This document shows, piece after piece, positions 55,540 through 64,000 of a stretch of 64,000 nucleotides of DNA. The stretch is from NCBI GenBank assembly GCA_913058335.1, contig CAJXPX010000007.1, positions 62,001 through 126,000 on the forward strand. The letters run 5' to 3'. Each line of letters begins with the position of its first letter. Position 1 is the stretch's first letter. A program made the translations under genes and the position numbers. Under the pieces are notes generated by a model that did no database searches, was not told where the DNA came from, and saw only the letters and a program-made list of their open reading frames with translations. The stretch comes from an uncultured Hyphomonadaceae bacterium (GTDB taxonomy: Bacteria > Pseudomonadota > Alphaproteobacteria > Caulobacterales > Maricaulaceae).

Positions 55540-56990
55540 GAGGCCATCGCTTTCTTATCATCTCCGCGCTTGATTTTCATTTCGGCCTCGAACAAATCGA
55601 TGATTTGTTGTGAATGTTGGCGGAACGCGTCGCCTCGTATTTCGAAATCAGCAAATTGATCAAAGCTAGCACAGGCCGGGGAGAGTAAAACAATGGGATG
55701 GCTTGCCCCGGATTCTAGTGCGTCGCGTGTTGCGCAATATACTGCCATTTGAAGATGGCCGGAGATTTTATGCTCAACTTTCGCCTTGGTCAAAGTGCGT
55801 TTAAAACGCGGAGCCGACTCTCCGATTAAATAAGCTTTCTTCACATTTTTCATTAACGGCACCAAAGGCTCAATTCCTTGTTCTTTAGCGACACCTCCTG
55901 CAATCCAATAGATTTCATCATAGCTATTGAGCGCCTGCTGCGCCGCGTCGGCATTCGTTGCTTTGCTGTCGTTGACAAAGCGCACTTTACCCGCCGTTCC
56001 AATGGTTTCCATGCGATGAGACAAGCCCGGAAAGCTGAGAATAGCTTTGGCTATATCGCGAGGTTTCAGTCCGAGAGATTTTACGGCGGCGTAGGCGGCG
56101 GCGGCATTTTGCCAATTATGCTGACCTTCCAGAGCCTTTGCTTTACTAAGATCGCAAATTTCTTCTACGCGTTTCCCTTGTGTGCAAAACATTTTTCCGC
56201 CCAGCACAAAAACCCCCGAGCCAATCGAGCGGCGGGCAGAGATAGGCACTACAGGTGCTGATTTGCGCGCTATCATTTCACAGAGTAAAGCTTTACCCGC
56301 TTCATCATCCGTTCCAATAATGGCTGTGTCTTCGGAGGTCTGATTAAGAAAAATTCTTTTCTTCGCCCCGCCATACCCCACCATATCACCGTGGCGGTCC
56401 AAATGGTCAGGGCTGAGGTTAAGATGAACCGCCGCATTTGCCCGCAGAGAAAATGTGCGCTCCAATTGATAAGACGAAAGTTCTATTACAAGATAGGAAC
56501 CGGAATGAATACGGTCCAGGTCAAGGACGCCGCGACCAATATTCCCGCCAATTTGGGCGTCTTTTCCGCATTCATTTAATATATGCCCGATAAGAGCCGT
56601 CGTCGTCGATTTTCCGTTTGTACCAGTGATCGCAACGATCTTTGGCCGATTGTTTTCCGGAATAGAGGAAACTTCGCGGGCAAGAATTTCAATATCGCAA
56701 ATAATCGGAACATCTGCTTGTCTGGCGAGATCGGCGGACCAGTGCGGCTTCGGTAAATAATGTGGTACGCCGGGGGACAGAACCAAACCGTCTATATTGC
56801 TCCAATCCGCTGTGTTTAAATCGCCGAGTGTGACGCCCTTTTCTTCTGCGGCCAAGCGCCCCGCTTCGTTGTCATCCCAAGCCAATACGGTCGCGCCCCC
56901 TGCCTGAAGAGAAAGAGCGGCGGAAATACCCGTCCGGCCGAGACCGAAGACGGCGAGAGTTTTCCCTGCGAATTGAGAAGCCTTGATCAT
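55536..56990 (-). CDS. murD: UDP-N-acetylmuramoylalanine--D-glutamate ligase
   Basis: MurD adds D-glutamate to the peptide stem. The 484-residue ligase has AVFGLGRTGISAALSL at the front, LVLSPGVPHYLP, the P-loop ITGTNGKSTTTALIG, NLSPDHLDRHGDM and VRFVNDSKATNADAAQQAL, where the last is specific to MurD. The start is 4 bases after the mraY stop. Confidence 0.96.
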   Translation of the reverse strand: MIKASQFAGKTLAVFGLGRTGISAALSLQAGGATVLAWDDNEAGRLAAEEKGVTLGDLNTADWSNIDGLVLSPGVPHYLPKPHWSADLARQADVPIICDIEILAREVSSIPENNRPKIVAITGTNGKSTTTALIGHILNECGKDAQIGGNIGRGVLDLDRIHSGSYLVIELSSYQLERTFSLRANAAVHLNLSPDHLDRHGDMVGYGGAKKRIFLNQTSEDTAIIGTDDEAGKALLCEMIARKSAPVVPISARRSIGSGVFVLGGKMFCTQGKRVEEICDLSKAKALEGQHNWQNAAAAYAAVKSLGLKPRDIAKAILSFPGLSHRMETIGTAGKVRFVNDSKATNADAAQQALNSYDEIYWIAGGVAKEQGIEPLVPLMKNVKKAYLIGESAPRFKRTLTKAKVEHKISGHLQMAVYCATRDALESGASHPIVLLSPACASFDQFADFEIRGDAFRQHSQQIIDLFEAEMKIKRGDDKKAMAS

Positions 56991-56994
56991 ATAT

Positions 56995-58089
56995 TTAGCG
57001 CAGTTTCAAAGTGGATAGTCCGATCAGTGCCAGAATGATGGCAATGATCCAAAAACGGATAACGATGGTGGGTTCTGCCCAGCCTTTTTTCTCAAAATGA
57101 TGATGGATGGGCGCCATTCGGAAAACGCGTTTTCCGGTTAGTTTGAACGACGCGACCTGCACAATGACCGAAACAGCTTCGAGAACAAATAGCCCACCGA
57201 TAATTGCTAAAACAATTTCATGTTTAATCGCTACAGCAGTCGTGCCTAGAGCGCCGCCGAGTGCCAGTGACCCCGTATCCCCCATGAACACCATGGCCGG
57301 AGGAGCGTTAAACCAGAGAAAACCGAGAGACGCACCAATAATCGCACCAAGAAAAATTGTTACTTCCGCACTGCCCGGAACAAAAGGTACGCCGAGATAA
57401 TCAGAGAAAATCGCATTCCCGACTAGATAAGCGATAAAGGCCAAGCTCATACAGGCAATCATAACAGGGACAATGGCAAGTCCGTCTAATCCATCGGTCA
57501 AATTAACTGCATTGGCAGACCCCACAATGACCAAACAACCAAAGGGGATGAAAAATATACCAAGGTTAATTGTAAAGTTTTTCAAGAGTGGAATAGCCAG
57601 CCCTGTCGAAAACGTGCCTTCTTGTGGAAAGGCCATAGTCAATACCCATACAGCTATTGCCGCAATAATAAACTCTAACAGCAATCTGATTTTACCGGAG
57701 AACCCCTTATGGCTCTGGCGGGACACTTTCAAATAGTCGTCATAAAATCCAATCGCGCCAAAGCCCACTGTCACAAGAAAAACGGTCCAGAGAAACGGAC
57801 TCGCTAAGTTGCCCCAAAGAAGAGTAGACGGAATTACGCTGAGCATAATCAGCAATCCGCCCATCGTCGGCGTGCCCGCTTTGGCGATGATGTGCCCTTC
57901 TGGCCCGTCTTCGCGGATCGGCTGTCCTTTACCCTGTTTTGACCGAAGCCAATTGATAGCCCGGGGGCCAATAATAAATGCAATGATGAGCGATGTCATC
58001 AAAGCCCCGCCTACGCGAAACGTAATATAGTTAAATAGGTTGAAGAACTGAAATTCATCCGACAGAGGCGCGAGCCATTCGTAAAGCAT
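56995..58089 (-). CDS. mraY: Phospho-N-acetylmuramoyl-pentapeptide transferase
   Basis: MraY makes lipid I from UDP-MurNAc-pentapeptide and undecaprenyl phosphate. The 364-residue, ten-helix membrane enzyme has the conserved [23 protein letters not shown] (catalytic aspartates), [14 protein letters not shown] and the [11 protein letters not shown] motif near the C terminus. The ATG shares one base with the murF stop. Confidence 0.98.
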   Translation of the reverse strand: MLYEWLAPLSDEFQFFNLFNYITFRVGGALMTSLIIAFIIGPRAINWLRSKQGKGQPIREDGPEGHIIAKAGTPTMGGLLIMLSVIPSTLLWGNLASPFLWTVFLVTVGFGAIGFYDDYLKVSRQSHKGFSGKIRLLLEFIIAAIAVWVLTMAFPQEGTFSTGLAIPLLKNFTINLGIFFIPFGCLVIVGSANAVNLTDGLDGLAIVPVMIACMSLAFIAYLVGNAIFSDYLGVPFVPGSAEVTIFLGAIIGASLGFLWFNAPPAMVFMGDTGSLALGGALGTTAVAIKHEIVLAIIGGLFVLEAVSVIVQVASFKLTGKRVFRMAPIHHHFEKKGWAEPTIVIRFWIIAIILALIGLSTLKLR

Positions 58090-59444
58090 TAGTGTGCCCC
58101 CTCTTTGAGCTTTCTGACAAGCGCGCTTAAGCCCGCAGCGTTTGACCCTTTGACCAGAACGACATCCCCGTCCTTTATTTCGTCTTTCAGGGCCGTCAGA
58201 CCCCCTTCAATAGTGTCCGTCCAGGCGCCGCGCATGACGCGCGGAAGGGCGCCGCGTAAAACCCGCATACACTCGCCTTTCAAAATAACTCGCTCGAACC
58301 CTGCTTCTTCTAACGGCCCAGCAAGTTCCGCATGGAATTCCAGTTCATTCGGACCTAACTCGCCCATATCTCCTAGAAATGCTATCTTCCGTCCGGTCCG
58401 CAAAGACGCTGCGGAGAATGCCGCCTTCATGCTTGTTGGATTCGCATTATAGCTTTCATCAATCAGAGTGAAGGATTTACCGCCAAGCGTGAGCGCGTGA
58501 CTATCGCCGCGCCCTGGCGCCGGGCCAACTTGGCTCATGGCTTTTGCCGCTTTGGATAGATCCAGACCTGCCGCTTTAGCAACCGCCATACATGCCGCCG
58601 CATTGGAAAACCAATGCTGACCGGGGACGGACAGCGTCACATTTATTTCTTCGCCTGCGACTTTCAGACTAACCGTCCCGCCCGCTGCATGAGCGTCTGT
58701 ATTTGTGATTTGAACGTCAGAGTCTTTTGCTCTGCCAAATGTTAGAATGGAGCGGTCTCCCGCAAGAGTTTTGATGAAATCGGTATGCGGATTATCACTG
58801 TTTAGGATGAGCGTTCCGTCCGGTGAAAGCCCGTCAATGATCTCCGCTTTCGCGCGGGCAATATCTTTCTCGCTATCGAAATGCGCAAGATGAACACTTA
58901 CCACGTTAGAAATCAGCGCGATGTCGGGTTTGATCTGTTTGGATAGCTCAGTAAGCTCTCCGGCATGATTCATGCCCAATTCAAAAATGCCGTATTTCGC
59001 TTCGACCGGCAGCGTCGCCAAAGTAATCGGCGCCCCCAAATGATTATTAAAAGATTTCTGGGATTTGTGCGTTTCTCCAAAATGAGAAAATATTGTCGCC
59101 AAGGCTTCTTTTATGCTCGTTTTCCCAACACTTCCTGTCACGGCAATCCGCAAAGCCTGTGACCGATCCCGCCCCGCCCCGCCGAGAGCTTCCAGAGCTT
59201 TTTGCGTATCCGCGACAATAACAGATTTTGCCTCTCCTCTTTGTTTCTCGGCTAGAACCCCGGCAGCCCCTGCTTCCATCGCTTTGGCAATAAAATCATG
59301 TCCGTCCCGTTCACTTTTCAACGCGATAAAAAGATCGCCTTTTTTGAGGCTGCGCGTGTCGATCGACACTCCATTGGCGCTAAAGTCTGCCGCCTCTATG
59401 CCGCCCGTGGCAAGCGCAATATCTTTTGAAGTCCAGAGACTCAT
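58089..59444 (-). CDS. murF: UDP-N-acetylmuramoyl-tripeptide--D-alanyl-D-alanine ligase
   Basis: MurF attaches D-Ala-D-Ala, made by Ddl, to the tripeptide. The 451-residue ligase has [17 protein letters not shown], the P-loop [28 protein letters not shown] and [16 protein letters not shown], the last two diagnostic for MurF. Four-base overlap with murE, one-base overlap with mraY. Confidence 0.97.
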   Translation of the reverse strand: MSLWTSKDIALATGGIEAADFSANGVSIDTRSLKKGDLFIALKSERDGHDFIAKAMEAGAAGVLAEKQRGEAKSVIVADTQKALEALGGAGRDRSQALRIAVTGSVGKTSIKEALATIFSHFGETHKSQKSFNNHLGAPITLATLPVEAKYGIFELGMNHAGELTELSKQIKPDIALISNVVSVHLAHFDSEKDIARAKAEIIDGLSPDGTLILNSDNPHTDFIKTLAGDRSILTFGRAKDSDVQITNTDAHAAGGTVSLKVAGEEINVTLSVPGQHWFSNAAACMAVAKAAGLDLSKAAKAMSQVGPAPGRGDSHALTLGGKSFTLIDESYNANPTSMKAAFSAASLRTGRKIAFLGDMGELGPNELEFHAELAGPLEEAGFERVILKGECMRVLRGALPRVMRGAWTDTIEGGLTALKDEIKDGDVVLVKGSNAAGLSALVRKLKEGAH

Positions 59445-60853
59445 TGAGACAGCTCCCGGAGCAAGCGTTGCGCTACCGCCACGTCGGAAAACGGAATAGT
59501 TTTCGTCCCGATAATTTGTCCGGTTTCATGACCCTTTCCGGCAATGACCAAACAGTCTTGCGCGCCTAATTCAGAAATACCCAAGGCGATGGCCGCTTCT
59601 CTGCCCTCAACATTCCTGGCATCCGGGCAGCCCATCATAACTTGCAATCGAATTTCGCGGGCGTTTTCGGTTCGGGGGTTGTCATCGGTAACAATGACGG
59701 TGTCGGCCAGCTTCGCCGCGACAGCGCCCATTTTCGGCCGCTTATCCGGATCGCGATCTCCGCCGCATCCAAAGACAAGAACAATTCGGCCCATTGTATG
59801 CGGCCGAACAGAGCGAAGGAGCTTATCCAAGCCATCCTCAGTATGCGCGAAATCAACAAAGACGGGCGCCCCATCTTTAGTCTGGCCTGCCCGCTCCAAA
59901 CGACCAGAAACACCTGTCAGTTTTTCCAACCCTTCCAAGCCAGCCTTAAGGCTAACGCCGGTTTGGAGGGCAAGCGCCAAGGCCGCCACCGCGTTCAATG
60001 ATTGAAATTCCCCTGCAAGTGGTAAGGTCAACTCATGGCGATTGCCATTAATGACTAAAGTTAAATCCTGTGACGCGGCACGAGGCGTTATTTCATCTAT
60101 GCGGATATCATCACCCGTCCAGCCAATGCGCGTGACGTTCTGGCCGCGGCTCCGAGCCCTTTTGGCAAGTTCTTTTCCGCGCCCGCCATCGACGGTAATG
60201 ACGACCGGTGCGTCCGGCGGTGTCAGCTCTGAAAACAAACGCGCCTTAGCTTCAAAATACTCGGTTTCATTTGCATGATAATCAAAGTGATCCTGCGTCA
60301 GGTTAGAAAATCCGGACGCCGTTATATCTACACCGTCCAACCGATACTGTACGAGGCCATGTGAAGATGCTTCCATTGCGACATGCGTGACGCCCTGCTC
60401 TGCTAACTTATGCAGCGTTTCGTGTAGCGCTACAGCATCAGGCGTTGTGTGCGTCATCGCCTCATAACCTTTCGGCGACATCACCCCTAGTGTACCGAAA
60501 CACGCGGCTTGATATCCGGCGTGAGTCCAGAGCTGACGTAAAAATTCGACCGTAGAACTTTTACCATTTGTTCCTGTCATTGCGACGAGCGTTTTGGGCT
60601 GTTTTGGAAAAACCTCTCTTGCTAAATGAGCGTAGCGCAAACGCGGGTTGTCGTCTGCAATGAGAGGCAAGCCAAGCGTTTCTGTGCCCGGCAAAGAGAG
60701 CACTGCCACCGCGCCATTCTCTTTTGCTTGTGAGATATAGTTACGTCCGTCAGCGACGGTACCGGGCAAGGCTGCAAAAATCATACCCGGTTTCAAGGCT
60801 CGGCTATCACAGCTTAATCCTGTGGCGTTCAGCTTTTTTAAGAAATCGCTCAT
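59441..60853 (-). CDS. murE: UDP-N-acetylmuramoyl-L-alanyl-D-glutamate--2,6-diaminopimelate ligase
   Basis: MurE adds the third residue of the stem. The motif DDNPRTENA shows the meso-diaminopimelate type. The 470-residue protein also has LSCDSRALKPGMIFAALPG, the P-loop MTGTNGKSSTVEFL and THTTPDAVALHETL. I chose the ATG at 60853 (MSDFLKKLNA), overlapping ftsI by 4 bases; the frame reaches 60976 inside ftsI without homology. Confidence 0.97.
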   Translation of the reverse strand: MSDFLKKLNATGLSCDSRALKPGMIFAALPGTVADGRNYISQAKENGAVAVLSLPGTETLGLPLIADDNPRLRYAHLAREVFPKQPKTLVAMTGTNGKSSTVEFLRQLWTHAGYQAACFGTLGVMSPKGYEAMTHTTPDAVALHETLHKLAEQGVTHVAMEASSHGLVQYRLDGVDITASGFSNLTQDHFDYHANETEYFEAKARLFSELTPPDAPVVITVDGGRGKELAKRARSRGQNVTRIGWTGDDIRIDEITPRAASQDLTLVINGNRHELTLPLAGEFQSLNAVAALALALQTGVSLKAGLEGLEKLTGVSGRLERAGQTKDGAPVFVDFAHTEDGLDKLLRSVRPHTMGRIVLVFGCGGDRDPDKRPKMGAVAAKLADTVIVTDDNPRTENAREIRLQVMMGCPDARNVEGREAAIALGISELGAQDCLVIAGKGHETGQIIGTKTIPFSDVAVAQRLLRELSQ

Positions 60854-62529
60854 CGTGATGCCTCCTGACGTAGGGTGGCGATTTGCGAGACATCGCCAAT
60901 GGCCGCATTTCTCGCCCCCGGAAGCATAGGCCCGATGCGCTCTACAATCTTGCCCGCCGTCGGTGCGGCATTCCATCCGGCCGTCGCATAACCATATGTG
61001 CCTTCTACGGGCTGAGGCTCATCCAACGTCACAATCATAACATATCTCGGATCGGAATGCGGAAATGCAGCGACGAAAGACGTCACGAGGCGTTTTCGGT
61101 CATATCCGCCATTGGAGGGTTTTTCCGCCGTACCCGTTTTTCCCATAACGCCAAAGCCTCGAATGTTAGCTTTTTTGCCCGTTCCGTCAGTGACCACCTT
61201 GCGCATCATATGGCGGAGATCATCGGAAACCTCTGGGGAGAAAACTCTGCGTGTTTGTTCCGGATGAGCGGCGCTGCGACGCATCACGGTTGGCGTGACG
61301 TATAAACCGTCATTCAGCATCGCGCCAATCGCAGCTGCAAGGGCCAAAGGCGTTACCGAGAGGCCATGCCCATATGAAATTGTCACTGTCGCCATCTCGC
61401 CCCAACGGTCTTGAATTTGCGGATGCGCGCTCTCGCCCAATTCAATCGGCACGCGATCCAACAGGCCGAGATTGCGAAGATGAAATTGCTGCCTCTGAGA
61501 CCCAATGCGTTGAGCAATCATGGCCGTTCCGCGATTAGAACTTTCAGCCAGAACGCCCGACATATTAAGTGGCACATCCGAAGGATGATCATCCCGAATC
61601 CATTTATGGAGAACTTTATAAGGTTTTTGCACAGGGAACAGCTCCTCCTGATCGGCCACTTTGTCTTCCAGCGCCATGGCCATGGTCAGCGGTTTGAAAA
61701 CAGAGCCTAGGTCATAAGTCGACATTGAGGCATGATTATAGCGACTTTCAGGTGAAGTTGCGCCCGGCACATTTGGGTCAAAATGTGGTAGGGACACCAT
61801 GGAAAGAACTTCGCCGGACTTCATATCAAGAACCACAGAAGATCCGGACAGAGCCTTGAAATGAGTCATCGCCGCGTCCAATTCTTGGGTCACAGCATAT
61901 TGAACTCGCATATCAAGCGACAAAGCCACAGACGGCGACTGATCTTGAATCAAGCGGTCATTTACCGCCTTTTCGATACCCGCCACGCCCTGCATATCAA
62001 CATCTGTAAAGCCGACCATATGCGCCGCCAATCGTCCGCGCGGATAAACCCGTTTGGATTCGGTTCTAAATTTCAGCCCCGGTAAGCCAAGCTCAAAAAC
62101 TTTTTGTTTTTCCTTCGGGGTAAGACCACGCTCCACCCATACGAAAGCCAAATCGCGACTCAATTTCTCCTCAAGATCAACAACATTCAGATCAGGACGT
62201 ATAGAAGCGAGAGCTTGCGCCGTTTCGCGTGGATTCCAAACACGGCGCGGCTCGGCAAATAATGAATAGGTCTGAAGTGTGGTCGCCAATAATTCGCCAT
62301 TTCTATCCGTAATATCGGCTCTATAAGCATTCACTACCCCCGGCATTTTCGTGACATGGTTTTCAGGTGCGAAGAGAGAAATTTCTGCCAGACGTACAAT
62401 CACCAGACCAAGCACCAAGAGATAAGCTACCATGCCAATGCGGATGCGGATGCGCCCCTCTGAGACCGCCGCAGATTCATCATCTGCGACCTGCATGGTG
62501 CGTGAATTTTGAGGTTGCCACCGGGTCAT
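60850..62529 (-). CDS. ftsI: Penicillin-binding protein 3 (division transpeptidase)
   Basis: FtsI cross-links septal peptidoglycan in concert with FtsW. The 559-residue class B PBP has a cytoplasmic tail, one membrane helix (IGMVAYLLVLGLVIVRLAEI), a pedestal domain with RADITDRNGELLAT, and the transpeptidase domain with Ser276-Val-Phe-Lys279, Ser330-Ser-Asn332 and Lys464-Thr-Gly466. Overlaps of 4 bases on both sides couple it to ftsL and murE. Confidence 0.97.
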   Translation of the reverse strand: MTRWQPQNSRTMQVADDESAAVSEGRIRIRIGMVAYLLVLGLVIVRLAEISLFAPENHVTKMPGVVNAYRADITDRNGELLATTLQTYSLFAEPRRVWNPRETAQALASIRPDLNVVDLEEKLSRDLAFVWVERGLTPKEKQKVFELGLPGLKFRTESKRVYPRGRLAAHMVGFTDVDMQGVAGIEKAVNDRLIQDQSPSVALSLDMRVQYAVTQELDAAMTHFKALSGSSVVLDMKSGEVLSMVSLPHFDPNVPGATSPESRYNHASMSTYDLGSVFKPLTMAMALEDKVADQEELFPVQKPYKVLHKWIRDDHPSDVPLNMSGVLAESSNRGTAMIAQRIGSQRQQFHLRNLGLLDRVPIELGESAHPQIQDRWGEMATVTISYGHGLSVTPLALAAAIGAMLNDGLYVTPTVMRRSAAHPEQTRRVFSPEVSDDLRHMMRKVVTDGTGKKANIRGFGVMGKTGTAEKPSNGGYDRKRLVTSFVAAFPHSDPRYVMIVTLDEPQPVEGTYGYATAGWNAAPTAGKIVERIGPMLPGARNAAIGDVSQIATLRQEASR

Positions 62530-62921
62530 TCGAGCGCCCCCCGTTCTTTTAGGCCGCCCTTCACGGAAGACGACTCTCTTAAGCCTTCTTCGGACAGAAC
62601 ATCTTCCCTAAAGGGAAGGTCCTCGACGAGATCTTCGACTGTCAGCGTTGTTTTTGTCGAAATGGGCTCAAACCCTAATTTCTTTTCCGCCAAATCCGCT
62701 AAGCGTTCCGGGCTCTCTCGGAAGGCCAACTCAGCCTCCAAAACAGATATTGCCCGTTCCTCTGATGCAATTGCGCGCTCAAGACGCACAACTTGGTCTT
62801 TAGCTGTTTGCGCTCGGGTTTTGATATAAAAAAGCCCAATCGTCAGGGCTACCCCAATCACAAACAAAATAAACGCACTCAGCTTTTTGCTGGCGGATCG
62901 GTTATGCGCGCAGGTCGTCAT
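62526..62921 (-). CDS. ftsL: Cell division protein FtsL
   Basis: FtsL is a small bitopic protein that forms a coiled coil with FtsB and activates FtsWI. The 131-residue protein has a short cytoplasmic tail, a membrane helix (LSAFILFVIGVALTIGLFYI), then a leucine/alanine-rich coiled coil (about 35-75) and LADLAEKKLGFEPISTKTTL, typical for the family. The position between rsmH and ftsI is decisive, as FtsL sequences diverge. Four-base overlaps on both sides. Confidence 0.88.
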   Translation of the reverse strand: MTTCAHNRSASKKLSAFILFVIGVALTIGLFYIKTRAQTAKDQVVRLERAIASEERAISVLEAELAFRESPERLADLAEKKLGFEPISTKTTLTVEDLVEDLPFREDVLSEEGLRESSSVKGGLKERGALE

Positions 62922-63898
62922 AGGATCGCCTCCAAATCAGAAAGCTGGGGGACCCTAAGGGATCGAGCCTCAGACTCACGCCAAGGCGCCGCACCCGTTC
63001 GAACCGCTAGGCGCATTTTTGCTGAACGCGAGCGGGGGTTATTTTTGATTTCCGTCTTGGACGGCTTGGTGACAGATCGCTTTGGCAGAGAAAAGCTAGG
63101 CGGCGGGCCCGTACGCTCAACGACCGGCGCGTAACGCGAGCCGCCTTCTATTTCGCCGGCCCTTTCCCGGAAAAAACTTTTGACGATGCGGTCTTCCAAA
63201 GAGTGGAAGGTCACGATTATCAAGCGCCCGCCCGGCGCCATCGTTTTCTCGGCCGCATGTAGCGCCTGAAACAGCTCTCCCAGCTCATCATTCACAAAAA
63301 TTCGTAAAGCCTGAAAAATCTTAGTTGCCGGATGTGTCTTTCCGCGCCGCCCCAAAGCTTTTTCGAGCAAATCGGCGAGTTGAAGTGTCCTCGTAAGCGG
63401 CTCGCCTTCCCGAGATTGGACAATCATCCTGGCCGCATGACGGGCTCGGGCTTCTTCCCCATACACTCGAAATATCTGCTCAAGCTGACTTTGACTCAAA
63501 TTCATTACCGCGTCTGCGGCGCTTGGGCCGGACTGGCTCATCCGCATATCCAAAGGTCCGTCGCGCATGAAAGAAAATCCGCGCTCCCCCTCATCCAATT
63601 GCATGGAGGAGACACCAATATCCAGTATGACAGCATCAACTGGATCAAGACCCAACAAATCGAGCTTGGAGAAAGGCGTTTGGATCAGGCGGAACCGACG
63701 ACCATATTCTGCGATCAATTCGGCCGCGCGCGGCACAACATTTGGATCGCGATCAAGTCCTATAACCTGGCAATTCTCGGCCTGCAAAATAGCTTCGCTA
63801 TACCCGCCATATCCGAATGTGCCGTCAACATATATCTCTCCGGCAACAGGGCTTAAAGCCTCTAAAACTTCGGGCAACATTACCGGGTAATGCTTCAT
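62918..63898 (-). CDS. rsmH: 16S rRNA (cytosine(1402)-N(4))-methyltransferase
   Basis: RsmH (MraW) methylates C1402 in the ribosomal P site. The 326-residue protein starts MKHYPVMLPEVLEALSP and has the SAM site VDGTFGYGGYSEAIL, ILDIGVSSMQLDEGERGFSF, KTHPATKIFQALRIFVNDEL and TFHSLEDRIVKSFF. The ATG overlaps the mraZ stop by 4 bases as ATGA. Confidence 0.98.
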   Translation of the reverse strand: MKHYPVMLPEVLEALSPVAGEIYVDGTFGYGGYSEAILQAENCQVIGLDRDPNVVPRAAELIAEYGRRFRLIQTPFSKLDLLGLDPVDAVILDIGVSSMQLDEGERGFSFMRDGPLDMRMSQSGPSAADAVMNLSQSQLEQIFRVYGEEARARHAARMIVQSREGEPLTRTLQLADLLEKALGRRGKTHPATKIFQALRIFVNDELGELFQALHAAEKTMAPGGRLIIVTFHSLEDRIVKSFFRERAGEIEGGSRYAPVVERTGPPPSFSLPKRSVTKPSKTEIKNNPRSRSAKMRLAVRTGAAPWRESEARSLRVPQLSDLEAIL

Positions 63899-64000
63899 GG
63901 CATCCCTCCACCAGGCAAAGGCGTTGGCACAGGTCGAAGACGATGGCGGTTTTCTTTAGCAAGACTACGCATTAATCCGGCCCGCTCTTCATGGGCCGTT
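63895..64000 (-). CDS. mraZ: Transcriptional regulator MraZ (partial, C-terminal 34 residues)
   Basis: MraZ represses its own dcw operon promoter in studied bacteria. Only the end is in the window: the minus-strand frame gives TAHEERAGLMRSLAKENRHR followed by a proline/glycine-rich tail and TGA at 63895. The stop overlaps the rsmH start. The assignment rests mainly on position, since mraZ nearly always precedes rsmH, and on a C-terminal extension like those of alphaproteobacterial MraZ. Confidence 0.72.
   Translation of the reverse strand, partial: TAHEERAGLMRSLAKENRHRLRPVPTPLPGGGMP

Overview
The window reads as a chromosomal segment of an alphaproteobacterium with moderate GC content. The evidence is a circularly permuted, two-piece tmRNA gene; an alpha-type SspB adaptor; the miaA / serB / degP / DUF2065 / hflC / hflK / folA neighbourhood; the sspB-fumC-DUF4169-ribbon-helix-helix block; and a CtrA-type box in front of ftsZ. 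The CtrA box and a Maricaulis-like N-acetylglutamate synthase point to a Caulobacterales/Maricaulales-type, probably marine, bacterium. That placement is inference; no 16S rRNA gene is present. I saw no phage, transposon, CRISPR array, rRNA or tRNA.

Layout. 1-1310 (minus): start of a complex I operon, nuoA-nuoB-nuoC, with nuoC cut by the window edge. 1527-2225: an SDR oxidoreductase. 2325-8695 (minus): the glutamate synthase operon gltD-gltB with a small GFA-family gene between the two subunits. 8985-11067 (plus): uppP and a secreted serine hydrolase. 11064-17926: TVP38-like membrane protein, miaA, serB, a DegP-type protease, DUF2065, hflC, hflK and folA. 17987-21703: a VUT-family transporter, a secreted M20 amidohydrolase and a secreted metzincin-like protease, lying between folA and thyA. 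21841-26530: thyA, a TM2 protein, then a minus-strand operon argE / NAGS-like / M14 carboxypeptidase.

26701-31888: DUF2853 protein, tmRNA (ssrA), a cytochrome P450, the ClpXP adaptor sspB, fumC, DUF4169, a ribbon-helix-helix protein and a hotdog thioesterase. 31974-36553 (plus): a tight uvrD / lipoprotein hydrolase / prmA operon. 36554-37251 holds two small minus-strand genes, one of them short and arginine-rich. 37252-40301: an aminopeptidase P and an MFS transporter.

40368-64000 (minus): the division and cell wall (dcw) cluster, transcribed from the right edge leftwards: mraZ (partial), rsmH, ftsL, ftsI, murE, murF, mraY, murD, ftsW, murG, murC, murB, ddl, ftsQ, ftsA, ftsZ, then lpxC, bamD, recN and ligA. 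Most joints overlap by 1-13 bases. The exception is ftsA-ftsZ, where a 205-base spacer carries a TTAA-N7-TTAAC CtrA-type box and a GANTC methylation site, so ftsZ probably has its own cell-cycle-controlled promoter; a strong terminator follows ftsZ.

No clear multi-gene novel system is visible. The points most worth checking are: argE apparently starting at an ATT codon behind a well-placed Shine-Dalgarno sequence; an N-acetylglutamate synthase whose kinase-fold domain has lost its catalytic motifs; an unrecognised lipoprotein with hydrolase-like motifs inserted between uvrD and prmA; the GFA gene inside the glt operon; the 55-residue arginine-rich gene; and the unusual T-loop of the tmRNA.
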